Shown: positions 39,001-50,628, numbered from the stretch's first letter. The stretch is 64,000 bases of DNA from Ifrita kowaldi (GCA_013398055.1 VZRS01004409.1:2785-66784); one strand, 5' to 3'. The notes: a model not told the origin generated them from the letters alone. Program-made: numbers and translations.

Positions 39001-40599
39001 CAGAAAAGTCATGGGCAGAGTTGCAGAGGTAACAGTGCTCCCTGACCACCCGTGGTGTCCAAAAGGAAGGCAAAACAAAATGGAGAGTAAATTGATTTTT
39101 AATTTTTCATGATGGCAGCACAGCCACTTTTCACAGCAGGGCACAGAATCATTAGGGACCGATCTGTCCTCATTGATACAGAAGTTCTTCATCCAGGCAA
39201 TTTTCTGAGTACAGTTTTTTCCAATCTTGTAAGGCTCACTCTCCTTCCCACCCCAGCACTGCTGCAATCCCTGTGGCATAAATGACTCTGCTTTCCACCA
39301 TCCTCACTCCTGACCTGGGAGGGTGGCAGCTCATCCTCACGGGTAATGATGGCCTCATGCGTGTGCCTAACGCGGGCTGTGCCGGGACACGTGTACCAGC
39401 CACAATTTCACAAATGGTGACTAATCAAGCTGCTTAATTTCTCCATTCCACAGAGCTGCCCAACTGTTTATAGCAATTAAATAGCAAGTGTGGGAGAAGC
39501 ACACACAATAATGTCTATGCCATGCAAAAAATGTTGACCCTTTTGTGGCCATGGGCCTGTCAGAACCTGCAGCCCGGTTGCTGCTCACGCTGGCACAGCT
39601 GGCTGCAGGCTGACACTGGAGGAGCCAGTGCTGCCAGGCCTCCCTGCATCCCTACCTTCTTGTCCTCATCATCTGCAAACAGCACTGTCACAGCCAGCAA
39701 GGTCCTTTATCTCACCTTACTTATTCACTCATTTTAAGCAGTTGCTTGTAAGAATGTGTTTCCTCCTTCCCACAGCGTTCCTCACAGCATTGCTGATGTG
39801 GTTCTTCTCTCATTTACCTGCCAAGATCTGCTTAATGACTCTGCATTCTCCTTTCTAATGGCTGGTGACACTGCAAATCACTACCAAAGCCTGCAGCTGG
39901 CCAGTAACTTGTGTATAATGCAAAGCAAAGAGAAACCACTCATGTACAATTTAATCACTCAGAACCAAATATTTCAGCTGCATCTGATAAGACAGCTGCA
40001 AAATATGCACGGTCTTTTGGAATATAAGACAGAACATGAAATCCGTGGAAAAAAAGCATTTCTGGTTGGTGTTATCGACAGTATTTAGCACATGGTAAGC
40101 AATTTCCAGTCAAGTGAAAGATAAACCTTTTATAGACCACAATGATTTGCTGTCAGTGGCACTTTCAAAGAGCTTATTTGGATCAACCAGGTTAGGAGGT
40201 GACACAGACATTTGTCAGCCAAACAAAAGAGATTGCAGACCCGAGGGTGAGATACAAAATAAGGTATTTAATTGCATAAAGGTCAATGAAAGTAACACAA
40301 ACCTATAGAATTGTACTCAAACTGTTAGTCCTATTAAAACAGCTGATAAATAGGCTACTCCCTGAGGATGAGTTGTAGCACTGAGCCTCCAGTTTAATTG
40401 TGTGATAGAGTGTCCAGGATATGGAAAAAAAATGGGGGTTTTTTGATGTTTAGGTGTCCAAGATTGGATAGCAACAGAGGGCCATATTAGCTTCTGTGAG
40501 ATGAAATTTAATGCAGACTGATGGTATTTTACTGCTATAAGCAACACTTTAAAAGAGTAAGTGCTCTTTCTATAAATAGCACACATATATTGTAGCATG
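36043..40599. other. Intergenic DNA without recognised genes
   Basis: No supported genes. A T-run lies at 36590-36605. The block at about 38290-38870 is GC-rich (many ccagcc/gggctg words) but poor in CpG, so its long open frames on both strands are composition effects. A small CpG cluster with a CACGTG E-box lies near 39350-39400. Confidence 0.7.
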
Positions 40600-41215
40600 G
40601 AATTCCTGGCTGCGGAGCCCGATCCTTTCCTGTGAGGGAGGCAGTGGGATGGATGTTGCTGTATTGCCCTCTCGTGGGACGAGCCTGCAAACAGCAGCTG
40701 AACGCTCCGGAGCTGCCACCCGGCGTCACTCACGGGTTCCCAGCGGCCGGAGCTGACAGCCAAGGGGTGCCCTCCTGGAGGGAGCGTGTTCAGAGATCTG
40801 CACGTGGTAAATATTTACTCCGTTAAGTCCATTTCCCCCTAAATCTTCTGTTCCTGCATTCTGTAGGACACAGCTCCGAGGCTATGTCCCTGAAGGAATT
40901 GCAAAGATTGCCCCGAAACATCAAAATCAGCAGCACAAATGCGGTACCACTCCTTTCCCAATTCCCTTTCTGCAGGACTTGATGCCCCAAACAAGAATTA
41001 AAGAGCGGGAGGACGAACAGCACTATTTGGTGGCACAGAGTGCAGATGAAGCGTGTGCCAGAAGTGAAGGGAGCGTACCAGGGATGGAAGTCTACGCACA
41101 GTTCCATTTTACTGCGCTGGGAATGATGCCATCTATCACACAGAGTGCTGCAATTGCCTCCCACAATGCTGGATCTCATCTCTATTCTGTCCTGCTCTTC
41201 TGGGAATTTTAAAGA
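40600..41215. other. Isolated CpG-rich block with exon-like open frames, unidentified
   Basis: CpG is much denser here than in the 10 kb on either side (for example gctccggagctgccacccgg, then cgtcactcacggg and agcggccggag). Inside it, an acceptor-like sequence (cttctgttcctgcattctgtag, AG at 40865-40866) precedes an ATG at 40884 and a 32-codon frame ending at 40982. A second frame, in another register, runs from 40979 to 41212. I recognise neither peptide. The block could be an orphan CpG island, an enhancer or a decayed gene. Confidence 0.35.
40662..40677 (-). promoter_or_regulatory. CTCF-like motif (minus orientation), moderate match
   Basis: The + strand reads TATTGCCCTCTCGTGG, which is the reverse complement of a CTCF core (CCACGAGAGGGCAATA) with about one or two departures from the consensus CCASYAGRKGGCRS. 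It lies in the CpG-rich block. This is prediction by eye only. Confidence 0.35.
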
Positions 41216-43487
41216 AGTGTTTTCCTGTCTAGCCAAAGTACTTTTGTCACCTGCACTGAGTTGTCTGAGTACTTCATAGTCTCTGAAATATTTATCCTCT
41301 CACTTTTCTTGTCAGGTAAGAAAATTCTCCATTTTGCAGATGACAAAGTGAGGCACATGTATTAATCCTCAGTTCCAAAAAGAGATTTATGTATGCAAAG
41401 TGGTGCTTAGGCAGAATTTAAGAGTCTATATCCAAAATGTACATTGTGAAAAGCCTGTTCAAGGACTGGAGGTGCCTGGTGGCATGCAAGGAAGCTGTCA
41501 GGGAGTTTCCCTTCTCTGCCTGAGGGAGAGGGAAAGTGACAGCAGTTCACCTCCTTGTTATGAGCCATTTATTTCTGTATTATGAAATAAAATTTTCTAA
41601 AAACTGCATTCAGATAGGACTTCACATGCAGCCTGTGCTGCTCGTAAACACCTTGGGGTGGTGGAGGAGGAGGAACAGCTTACAATGCTCCCAGCAGGGA
41701 AGGAATCAGGGTAAGATCTTGTCCTACTCTGCTGTAACAAGCTGAAGGAAATGCTGCCTCTCTTGTTTTATGCATCTAAATCCCCAGGGAAAATCTCCCC
41801 TGAGAGCCCACTGCAGCACCAACAGGCACGGCACAGGCCCTGGCTGAGCTGAGCTGACCAGTTAGGCTTATGCTGAATTTGTGAGGCTGTCTGGGGCCTG
41901 ACCTGCTGTTCAGAGTTCATTTCACAAGTCTGAACTATCCTGGAGCTCACTTAAGAAGACTTTATCATGAAACACCATGCCGTACTTCTGACTGATAACT
42001 GAGAGCCCTGCTGTGAAAAACACCAAACCTGCATCCTAGGCTCTTCTAATCCTGTGAAAGTTTGAGCCTTCACCTCTCTGAGATTAGAAAAATGCCCTGA
42101 ACATCAAGTGCTGCATATTTGGGGTGGGAATGGTCCTCATTCCTCTTGGGTCACTGAGAAAGGCAGGACTGCAGCAGCAGCAGAGAGCAGCCATGACCCA
42201 GGGCTCAGTGGGCTGTGTGTTCTTTGGGGACAGAACTCCGACTCCCACTCTAGGGCATTCTTCTCTGTTTTATAAGTGCTGTGTTTCTAGTTTCTCAGTA
42301 GCCTGAGGAACCATGCAGTGGCCCTCCACAGGCTAAGTGCCTACAGCCAAGGCTACTGATTCAGTCCCCTGCAGGGACCCTTGCCTTCTGCTCTCACAAA
42401 TTGACACTTCTGACTACAGAGCGGTCTGAGTTCAGTAAGAGGTGACAATCCCCTCCCTGTGAAATGCCCCATGAACAGGCAGCTTTTCCTGTAATGCAGA
42501 GCCATTTGTTCAAATGACAGGAGGGGTGATGCTGGTTTGGGAATCAGCCTCCTGGGCAAGTTTTGTAATCCCTGGTTATGGAAGACAGCAGGCAAGATGC
42601 TGCAGACACTGAATCCCTCTTTCTCCAGGGAAACATCAAAGATGAGTGTTTAGTTCCCTTAGTGTTTCTCATTGACTAGTTTAAAACTCTCCTGTGCTCA
42701 GCAACTTGGCTTTTGGACACTCCCACCCGGAAGCCTGATTTTCTGTCTTCAGTGGAGAGTGACTGTCACCCCACCAAGTCACCCCTGCAGATGGCATGGC
42801 AGGGCAGGTGCTGACAACAGCTGTGCCACAACTGCTCCTCTCAGTTCCTACAGCCCATTGCTAGGTGCCTGCTAAACTGCTCTCAGCTGCTGAAACCAGA
42901 CAGGCACGGTGGACAGAGAGTTTTGTTTTCTTCCTTGCATTTGGGATAAATAGTGACTTTAGAAATCATTTCCCCTAAAAAATTCTGTCTGAAAACGGCT
43001 AGTCATTACTAACAGCACTTAAATTTAGGCAGCTAATTTAGACATCTAAACTGGGAGACTGTCCTACCTCATTTCCTTTGTCTGGTGTGTGGAGAAAGAA
43101 AAACTCACCCAGCAACTTTTCAAAGCTGGAACTAGAAGTCAGGGGCTGTTTTAAAGTCAGTATTAAGTTACATTAAAATGCAGTGGAACATCTGGATTTT
43201 CTGATTTGTCCTCTAAAGGACTATCTCCTCTGCAGTGGCAGGAATAGGCATATACAAGACTAGGCACCTCCTTCCATTAAGTATTGTATCAGTCTCCTAA
43301 ATGTGACCTATGAAGAGGAATAGCATTAGCACTTTCCTATTTGATAATGCAGCTTAGCAGGCAGGGAAAATGTGACATTAGAAAACAGATACTGATTTTA
43401 TGTAGACTGCAGGTATCTTCTGTGGAATCTTCATGCAGCAAATTACTTGTAAGTTGATTCAAAGCCCACAAAAACAAGATCAGTTCT

Positions 43488-43535
43488 TACTACGTACATG
43501 TCTTCCTATGTGCATGTCTTACTATGTACATGTCT
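43488..43535 (+). repeat. Three-copy 16-base tandem repeat
   Basis: Three adjoining units: TACTACGTACATGTCT, TCCTATGTGCATGTCT and TACTATGTACATGTCT. The last unit runs into an inverted repeat, ATGTCTTTAA at 43530-43539 pairing with TTAAAGACAT at 43548-43557. Confidence 0.9.
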
Positions 43536-44159
43536 TTAAGGAGATGTTTAAAGACATCTCTATTCAGCAAAGCACACTAATGTGCATTTAAATCCCGCTG
43601 AAGGCCAATATTCCCCCAGAAGCTCATTATTGAACTGCAATTTTGAAATCCATCATCACCTCTATTTGAAATCTTCCCTCACTTTGGAACTCTACTGTTT
43701 CAGGAAGAAAAGCCATATGGAACTAATCATGCACATTTTGTCTAGCAGATAGGCATTAGAGCAGATTGTGCTTCCCTTCAAGTGCTTGTCCATATGAGCA
43801 TGCAAACTGTGGTGTGCATATAGCTGAACGTGCAAGACAAGATTTTTAGCCCTAACAACATCCATACTGATGTACCTCCTGCTTAGCTGCATAATTATGA
43901 GATGAGCACACTCATCACTGCCTATCTGCCAGTCAAATGAATCTTTTCATTCTTCTTTTCCTTTTCATTTTCCTTTTCCTGCCCTCACAAAGACCTTACT
44001 ATTTTTAGCTTGTTTTCTCCTTATTTGCTTTCATTTAGCAATTGGCCTTTCCCCCTTGTCTGTGGGCTCCTCACTCAGAAACATAGAGTTCAGATTACAG
44101 GAGAGAGATCTCTCTTTCTGGCAGATATTCCATACACTACTACATTGCCTCACAGAAAA

Positions 44160-44187
44160 AAATCATTTACTGGGAAGTAAATGATTT
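44160..44187. repeat. Perfect 12-bp inverted repeat, 4-base loop
   Basis: AAATCATTTACT (44160-44171) is followed by the loop GGGA and then the exact reverse complement AGTAAATGATTT (44176-44187). Confidence 0.9.
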
Positions 44188-44375
44188 CCTGAAACTTCAG
44201 TATTGGTTTACAGAGAACCAGGAGAGGATGAACACTGCAGGATTTCTACCAACCATAACCCCAGGACTGGGAAGGAGGCATCAGTCACCACTAATCCTTA
44301 TATGTTGAACTGCCTAAATCAGATGCCAATAAAGACCAAATAGTAAAGTTTAATCAGATCGCAAAGTACTGTGGT

Positions 44376-44398
44376 TCTTTCTCTTTCAAAGAGAAAGA
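44376..44398. repeat. Perfect 11-bp inverted repeat, 1-base spacer
   Basis: TCTTTCTCTTT, then C, then AAAGAGAAAGA; the two arms are exact reverse complements. Confidence 0.9.
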
Positions 44399-46394
44399 TT
44401 CCAACTCAGATTGGCAAAACATCTTACATTGTGTCATTTTTGTTCATGTCACAACACTGGGCCTACAAGGAAAACTCATCTCAGCTCTTTTCACTTAGGG
44501 CTTCTTAGCACAAGGCATTCTGAGCATTTTTTGCTCAGTTGTTTGGACTCTAAAGACAACACATTCATCCCAACCCTTGCAAATAGACCCACGCACTATG
44601 TCATGACACAAATTCACACACATAGAAACACATCTAGTACAGATAGATAGGTGTGTATAATATTTTCTAATGAAAAAATTTATTTTAAATATTTTTGAGA
44701 ATATGTGAACTGTGTTTTCGGAGGTGAATATTTTAATACTTCTAAGTGTAAAGATTTGTATTAATCCTTGTCTGTCAAACAAAGGGAAGAGAAAATCCAA
44801 CAGCAATACAGGTAAGATTTCTCAAATGTATCTTCAAGTATTTTCCTATGCACTAGGCTCCTCTATGATTAAAGCTGTATATCTGAGCACTCTCCAGTTC
44901 TCTAAACTAGTGGATATACAATCTGGGAGACTCCAAAGCTCTTTGTTCATTAGCATTTTAGCTCTGAATTGCATTGCATTAATAAATACTTGTCCAACAT
45001 GGAATATTGAATGCCAGGAGAAGGTAATATGGAGGAACTTAAATTTCCCCCAGGACAGATGGATATGAAGGGAGAGGGTAGGGTAATTTATGGCAGGGTA
45101 AAATCTGAAACATTTTTGTAATGGCCACCATTTGGATTAGACAGAGGATTGTGGTGTCAAATGGGCTTCCAGCAGAGTGAGATGGAGAAGTTTTTAGAGC
45201 ACTAATTTATCATATAGCTGTACTTGTGAGTGGTGTATAACTATTTCCCTTATACATATGTAAGAGAATGAAAAGGGTATGTTACCAACATCATAACCAA
45301 GCATTCATATTTTACAGTCCCAGCTGGGACTGAATGAATATTTTATGAACTGAAAAGGTAGCTTGGGTTCACTTGGCACAATTCACACGGCAGATGATTG
45401 GGAGCTGGCCTCAATTTGAGCTGTCAGGTTTGCAGTGAGTGAGAAAGGAATCGAAGGCAGTAGGTGTGTGTGCTTGCACACACACTGCTGCAGAACTTGG
45501 CCTTGAAAATTCTCTGCCAATTTTATATAAATTACCTAAAAAATAATCAACATAATGACTCAAATTCATGTTGACATACAGCAGGTCAGCTGTAGATGTG
45601 CTTGGACGCTAATTCTGACCAAAGAATAGATTTACTTCACCAGGAACAAGCAGCAATGGTGATGCTTGCCCTTGCTTCAAAACTTTGTACATGGATGGGG
45701 AGTAAACAGTCCTTTGAGAGAGAGCAACCACTGACCCAAATCTGAATCAGCTCTATTAATCAAGTAATGGAAAGTGCCTGAAAGCAAATAATATTTCCAT
45801 TTTTCAGAGGTCTAAAATACAGGGAGGTCGGTTTGATTTGCAGTATTTTCATTGTCTGGCCGCTTCAGTGAGAAATCAATCATTTGAAAAACATGAATGA
45901 TTAGAAACTCTCAGCTAGCTTTCAATTAATAGAGAATAGGAATATGGCAAACGTTTTCTATTATATTTTTCAGGTGAGTTATGTTGTATATATTATACTG
46001 CTGTAGAATTTGAACATTCTGACAACTTTGTCCATAGGGCACAGAACTCTCCATGTAGAAGAAATATTAATTCATCTCCCTTATATAGAATAAAAAGAAC
46101 AGCAATGGTTGAGCTTATGCCTGTGAGCAGAAAAAATGTGCTGCACTGTCTGAGGATGTGAAGAGAACAATATCTAAAGGAATTATTCTGGACTGATTAA
46201 TTCATTATAAAAGATGTGAAAATTATTATTTTGTCTTTGTTCTTTTGTTTACCTTTGTCTGATTTTCCAAACTGGTTGCTGCATATATTCAGTACACCAG
46301 CCATTTTAAACAGCCAGTGTGCATATGGGTGTCAGTGTTTGACAAACATGATAAATAAAATTCATACAAAATATAACATTATATTATAAATTTA

Positions 46395-46412
46395 TAAATA
46401 AAATTTTATTTA
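46395..46412. repeat. 18-bp AT palindrome in an AT-rich tract
   Basis: TAAATAAAATTTTATTTA is self-complementary and sits in an AT-only-like stretch at about 46360-46440. The AATAAA it contains is probably not a meaningful poly(A) signal, as no gene lies upstream. Confidence 0.85.
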
Positions 46413-47460
46413 AAGTTTATTTATAGTTCTAATTCTCAATCTTTGCATTCCTTGCAATAAATACATAGAAGAGACGTGTTCTTTGGTTGCTTCAGCCATT
46501 ACTCAATGATGCTAAAAAAGTTAAATATGCAACTGAAAGTGGTAGATTTATATCTTACTTGAAAAAGCTCAATAAGAAGTCAGAGGCATTCAAAAAAACC
46601 CTAGTTTGACTTGCAAAAAATAAAATGTCACTTTTGCATGTCTCAATAATATTTCACTTTTAATTTAGAGATCTTATTGCTCTTTATCATAGGAAATTAA
46701 AATATAATAAAATCACAGCAAGACTTCAGAATATTTTTCACCTGAGCAGCTGTCAGGTCCCATGACGGAGATCCTGGGCCTCCTGCTCTGGCAAAGCAAA
46801 ATGTTGGATCTGGAGAGAGCAGGCCTGGACTGCCTCCTCTGGGACAGCTGATGTTGAGGATACCTTTGGACTAAATTAAAGCAAAACAATGCCAAACGAC
46901 CAATTAGAAAGTTTTAGCTATGGAAGCAACAATTTAAAGTTTTGAACCTTATGATAGGTTGAACAGTCCATGTCAAAAACTTAAAATTTCTCAACAGCCC
47001 GCGGCAGCATCGAATGAAACTTCTCTGAACTGCCTGTAGCAGCAGCACATTAAACTTTCAAGGAGAGGAAGAAATGAAGAAGGAAAGATAGGAAAATCAG
47101 AGGTAAAGGATCCATGTCACCACCCAGGGTTCCAGCACCATCTCTGGTCTGGTTCCTGTGGAGGGTGGGTGCACACACAGCCCCTTCAGTTGTGCTACTT
47201 ATAGAACAGTCCTTGAGCAGCCACATTTTGTTATTCTCAAACTTTTCAGAAGGGGATTGGGTTGTCTCTTAAGTTTCAATTCCCTTCCCCTATCAGAGAC
47301 ACAACTGCAATGCTGTCCAAATTTGGTTTTAGAGATAGTTACCCATGATAAGGAGGGTGGTCTCAAAAAAAAGCACTGTCCTACCTCCAAGGCCCTCTTT
47401 CCTAACATCACCTAAACTCGTTGGCATAACATTCCTTTTCTCCTCTACCCAGTGTTTGCC

Positions 47461-47500
47461 ACATTAACTCTTTCAGGTTTACATTAACTCTTTCAGGATT
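47461..47500 (+). repeat. 20-base tandem duplication
   Basis: ACATTAACTCTTTCAGGTTT is followed directly by ACATTAACTCTTTCAGGATT, with one mismatch. The near-identity indicates a recent local duplication. Confidence 0.9.
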
Positions 47501-48120
47501 TCAGCCTCTCACAGCAGCTCTCCTCTTTAGGATGAAAATCACGTCCTACTCTCCCTACTCTGTACCTGAGAAATTGCCACACACACTGGAGGCACACAGC
47601 AGACCATTAGCTAAGGCCAGAACCAAGATGAGTTTCTCCGATGTGTGAATCTGTATCCAAGCCACCTGATTTAGGTAACTTTTATTCCAGGAGCAAATAT
47701 TCAATCTTTATTGTGTGCACTGCAGTACAATCTAGGAAGCTACAAGCAGAGGGCTGAAGCCTATTGTTTTAGGCACTCTGGCAACACAAGCCAAAAATAC
47801 AGTATAGCAGAGGAAAATGGAAGATGGAAGAGCAGTGAACAGCAGCATATTTATTCTTGAGGGCATTTTTCCTTGGTTTGCCACATATCCTGACAATACT
47901 ACAGCCTTGAGATGAATTTGACAGACAAAGTTTGTTTGGACAAACTTTGGTTGATGAAATAACTTTGATAATAATCAGCAGCCACACAGAAGACACACAT
48001 TGGTTTGGGGTTTTTTTGACTTAGATATATACCTAGGAAGATATATGGAAAATGACTGGAGTTGCCAAATTAAAATCAGGTGAGGATTTGCATCGAACCT
48101 AGTTATTACATTAGACTGCT

Positions 48121-48152
48121 ACAATAGAATCACAGGCTCAAAGAATTGTTTA
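48121..48152 (-). repeat. Probable 3' end of a minus-strand CR1, cut by the assembly gap
   Basis: The + strand reads acaatagaatcacaggctca just before the Ns; its reverse complement (cctgtgattctattgt) resembles the CR1 terminal repeat. The rest would lie in the gap. With the ORF2 fragment on the far side of the gap, it may be one element. Confidence 0.5.
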
Positions 48153-48842
48153 NNNNNNNNNNNNNNNNNNNNNNNNNNNNNNNNNNNNNNNNNNNNNNNN
48201 NNNNNNNNNNNNNNNNNNNNNNNNNNNNNNNNNNNNNNNNNNNNNNNNNNNNNNNNNNNNNNNNNNNNNNNNNNNNNNNNNNNNNNNNNNNNNNNNNNNN
48301 NNNNNNNNNNNNNNNNNNNNNNNNNNNNNNNNNNNNNNNNNNNNNNNNNNNNNNNNNNNNNNNNNNNNNNNNNNNNNNNNNNNNNNNNNNNNNNNNNNNN
48401 NNNNNNNNNNNNNNNNNNNNNNNNNNNNNNNNNNNNNNNNNNNNNNNNNNNNNNNNNNNNNNNNNNNNNNNNNNNNNNNNNNNNNNNNNNNNNNNNNNNN
48501 NNNNNNNNNNNNNNNNNNNNNNNNNNNNNNNNNNNNNNNNNNNNNNNNNNNNNNNNNNNNNNNNNNNNNNNNNNNNNNNNNNNNNNNNNNNNNNNNNNNN
48601 NNNNNNNNNNNNNNNNNNNNNNNNNNNNNNNNNNNNNNNNNNNNNNNNNNNNNNNNNNNNNNNNNNNNNNNNNNNNNNNNNNNNNNNNNNNNNNNNNNNN
48701 NNNNNNNNNNNNNNNNNNNNNNNNNNNNNNNNNNNNNNNNNNNNNNNNNNNNNNNNNNNNNNNNNNNNNNNNNNNNNNNNNNNNNNNNNNNNNNNNNNNN
48801 NNNNNNNNNNNNNNNNNNNNNNNNNNNNNNNNNNNNNNNNNN
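48153..48842. other. Assembly gap (690 Ns)
   Basis: An unbroken run of N. Nothing can be said about its content; any open frame spanning it is artificial. Flanking sequence suggests CR1 material inside. Confidence 1.
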
Positions 48843-48989
48843 CTCAAGTGACTGGGCAGCTGGGAATAACTCTTGATTAGTCTGTGTGAACAGCAGGACG
48901 GTGATCCTCTAGCGTGGGCTGAGTTTAACAGTGCCTGCATCCTGCTTGGGTGCCTCTGCCCAGGTGTTGTTTCCTGCCTGCTCCTCATC

Positions 48990-49395
48990 TCTGTTTTCCA
49001 GTTCAGGGGCCTGGTTACATGGAGAACAACTGGCCTTAGTCTAAAGACTGAGGCAAAGAAGGCATTAAATACCTCAGTCTCCTCCTCATTCTATCTCACT
49101 ATATTTCACTCCCATCCATTAAAGGATGGAGATTCTTCTGAGCCCTCCTTTTGCTCCTAATGAATTTATAGAAACATTTTTATTCTCTAATATGGCAGTT
49201 AATATATAACCAGATTAAGTTCTAGTTGGGTTTTGACCCTTTTAATTTGCTCCCTGCACAACCCCACACCAGTTGTGCAGTGCTCCTGAGTGGCTGCCCC
49301 TTCTTCCAAAGGTCATAAACTCTCGGGTTCCGTGTGAGTTCCATCCAAAGCCCCAGCTGTCTGGGCAGTATGTTGCTGTGGGTCTCTGTTGTCTC
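48990..49395 (-). repeat. CR1 LINE ORF2 fragment (linker between endonuclease and reverse transcriptase), minus strand
   Basis: Translated on the minus strand with frameshifts, the segment gives GLWMELTRNPRVYDLWKKGQ and, in another frame, KTQLELNLV. These are hallmarks of the CR1 ORF2 region N-terminal to the reverse transcriptase. The nucleotide words (ttccaaaggtcataaactct; gattaagttctagttgg) are typical of bird CR1 read in antisense. Frameshifts and stops show that it is inactive. Confidence 0.75.
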
Positions 49396-49829
49396 TGACA
49401 CAAAAGGGGACATGTCCCCAGATGCCCCGTATGGCAGTGTCACCACTGCAGTGTGGCTTGAGACAGCAGTGAGTGGGGCAGGCTGGGGCAAAGCTGAACT
49501 GAGGGACAGACAAGAAGCACCAGCACCCAGGGGGAGCTTCTAAGTCTGGGGAGAGGGTGCAGGGGCTGTGGAGATAGTTTTGGGAATGGCCGGGGCCTCC
49601 CTCAGAGCAAGGCGCAGAGGTGCCCAGGGCTGCGAGCTACAGCCAGTGCCCGGGGGGATGTGCCCCCATCCCCATGGAGTTCCACAACCTTCTCCTGGCT
49701 GCTTCCAGGCTCCTGCATCCCCTCTCCCACCCATCCCTGGGCCCTGCATCTCCTGCCCCCACTGCCCCAGCAACCATCTTTCCGTCACCCAGCCCTGTTG
49801 AGCCCCTTCTCTCCCTCCTCTTCCTCCAG

Positions 49830-50444
49830 ACTATGGCTGCAAGCATCACCAAAATCCTGACGGTGGCGGGCATCTTCCAATATGCACTGAGCGTGGATCT
49901 CCCGGCAGTGAAGGTCACGGAAGAGCTCCTGAGGCAGCACGAGGAGCAGCGCAGCCAGGAGATGGCCAAGCTGCAGAAGATGGAGCAGAGGATGAAGGAG
50001 CAGAGGATGCAAGAGCAGAGGACGCAGGACCAGAGGAGACCCACCCAGGAAAGCATGCTCCGCTCAGCCTGCCGGCAGTGGTGGTTCTGGGACTGTGTAG
50101 AAATGATCCTCACGCTCTTTGGGATCTACTGGCTGCCCAGTCAGAGGAGAGCTGGTTCTGACAGCAGCAGCCAGGGGACAACCACCTGGAGTGCCCAGGA
50201 GCAGATGGAGGAGGAGGACTGGGAGGACAGGCCCTTGGATAAGGTATGGACCTTCACTGCTTTTACCTTGTCCTTCTCACAAACAACATTCTGATGGCTG
50301 CATCCAGCCATGGGAGCTGGCAGTGCTTACTAAGTCCTGAGCACTTGCAAAAACAACATCACTGACTGCCTGCTGCTCATGCCCCTGAGACCAATCACTG
50401 TGCATTTTTTCCACCAGAGCTGGGCACTGCGGAGGATCTGCTGA
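49830..50444 (+). CDS. ITPRIPL1-like protein, N-terminal part only (mini-gene or pseudogene)
   Basis: After a long polypyrimidine tract and acceptor (ctccctcctcttcctccag, AG at 49828-49829), ATG at 49833 opens 137 codons to a donor-like GTATGG at 50244. Joining to the acceptor ttttttccaccag (AG at 50416-50417) adds eight codons and a stop at 50442-50444. The sequence shows a hydrophobic N-terminus, a Glu/Gln/Arg/Met-rich coiled coil (residues about 33-70, with repeats of EQRM-type units), a Trp-rich membrane segment (CRQWWFWDCVEMILTLFGIY, residues about 81-100), a basic stop (SQRR), a Ser/Thr stretch and an acidic tail (EEEDWED). This order is that of bird ITPRIPL1-like proteins. The large Mab-21-like (nucleotidyltransferase-fold) domain that normally follows is absent. 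It may be an expressed short membrane protein or a truncated duplicate. The intron is inferred. Confidence 0.6.
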
Positions 50445-50622
50445 CACCACTGCAGCCATGGGGAGCAGCAGCCACAGAATGTGCCATGCTTCCTCCTCTC
50501 CCACCTGAGGAGGCAAACAGAGTCCAAGTCCCTGTTTCCTGCACAGCCTCTGCAAATGGTCCCAGTTGTGATGCTCCCCCTGCCAGGAGGTGCAGAAGAG
50601 ATCTTCCCCTTGTCCATCTGTT

Positions 50623-50628
50623 AATAAA
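50623..50628 (+). terminator. Candidate poly(A) signal for the ITPRIPL1-like gene
   Basis: AATAAA 180 bases after the inferred stop, followed about 25-60 bases later by a G/T-rich region (tcctgtgtctgtgagagcct and ggactgtgttggggg). Its position supports a compact two-exon transcription unit ending here. Confidence 0.5.

Larger units (their letters stand above)
41216..48120. other. Intergenic DNA without recognised genes
   Basis: AT-rich sequence with no supported exons. It contains the short tandem and inverted repeats listed separately (43.5, 44.2, 44.4, 46.4 and 47.5 kb) and pyrimidine-rich patches such as cttttccttttcattttcct near 43960. Confidence 0.7.

Noticed and set aside
40823..41236. 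137-codon minus-strand open frame
   Set aside because: No recognisable motif or start context; it overlaps the CpG-rich block, where the plus strand offers a slightly better exon-like reading.
48119..48988. Very long open frames across 48.1-49.0 kb
   Set aside because: They run through 690 Ns and are artefacts of the gap.
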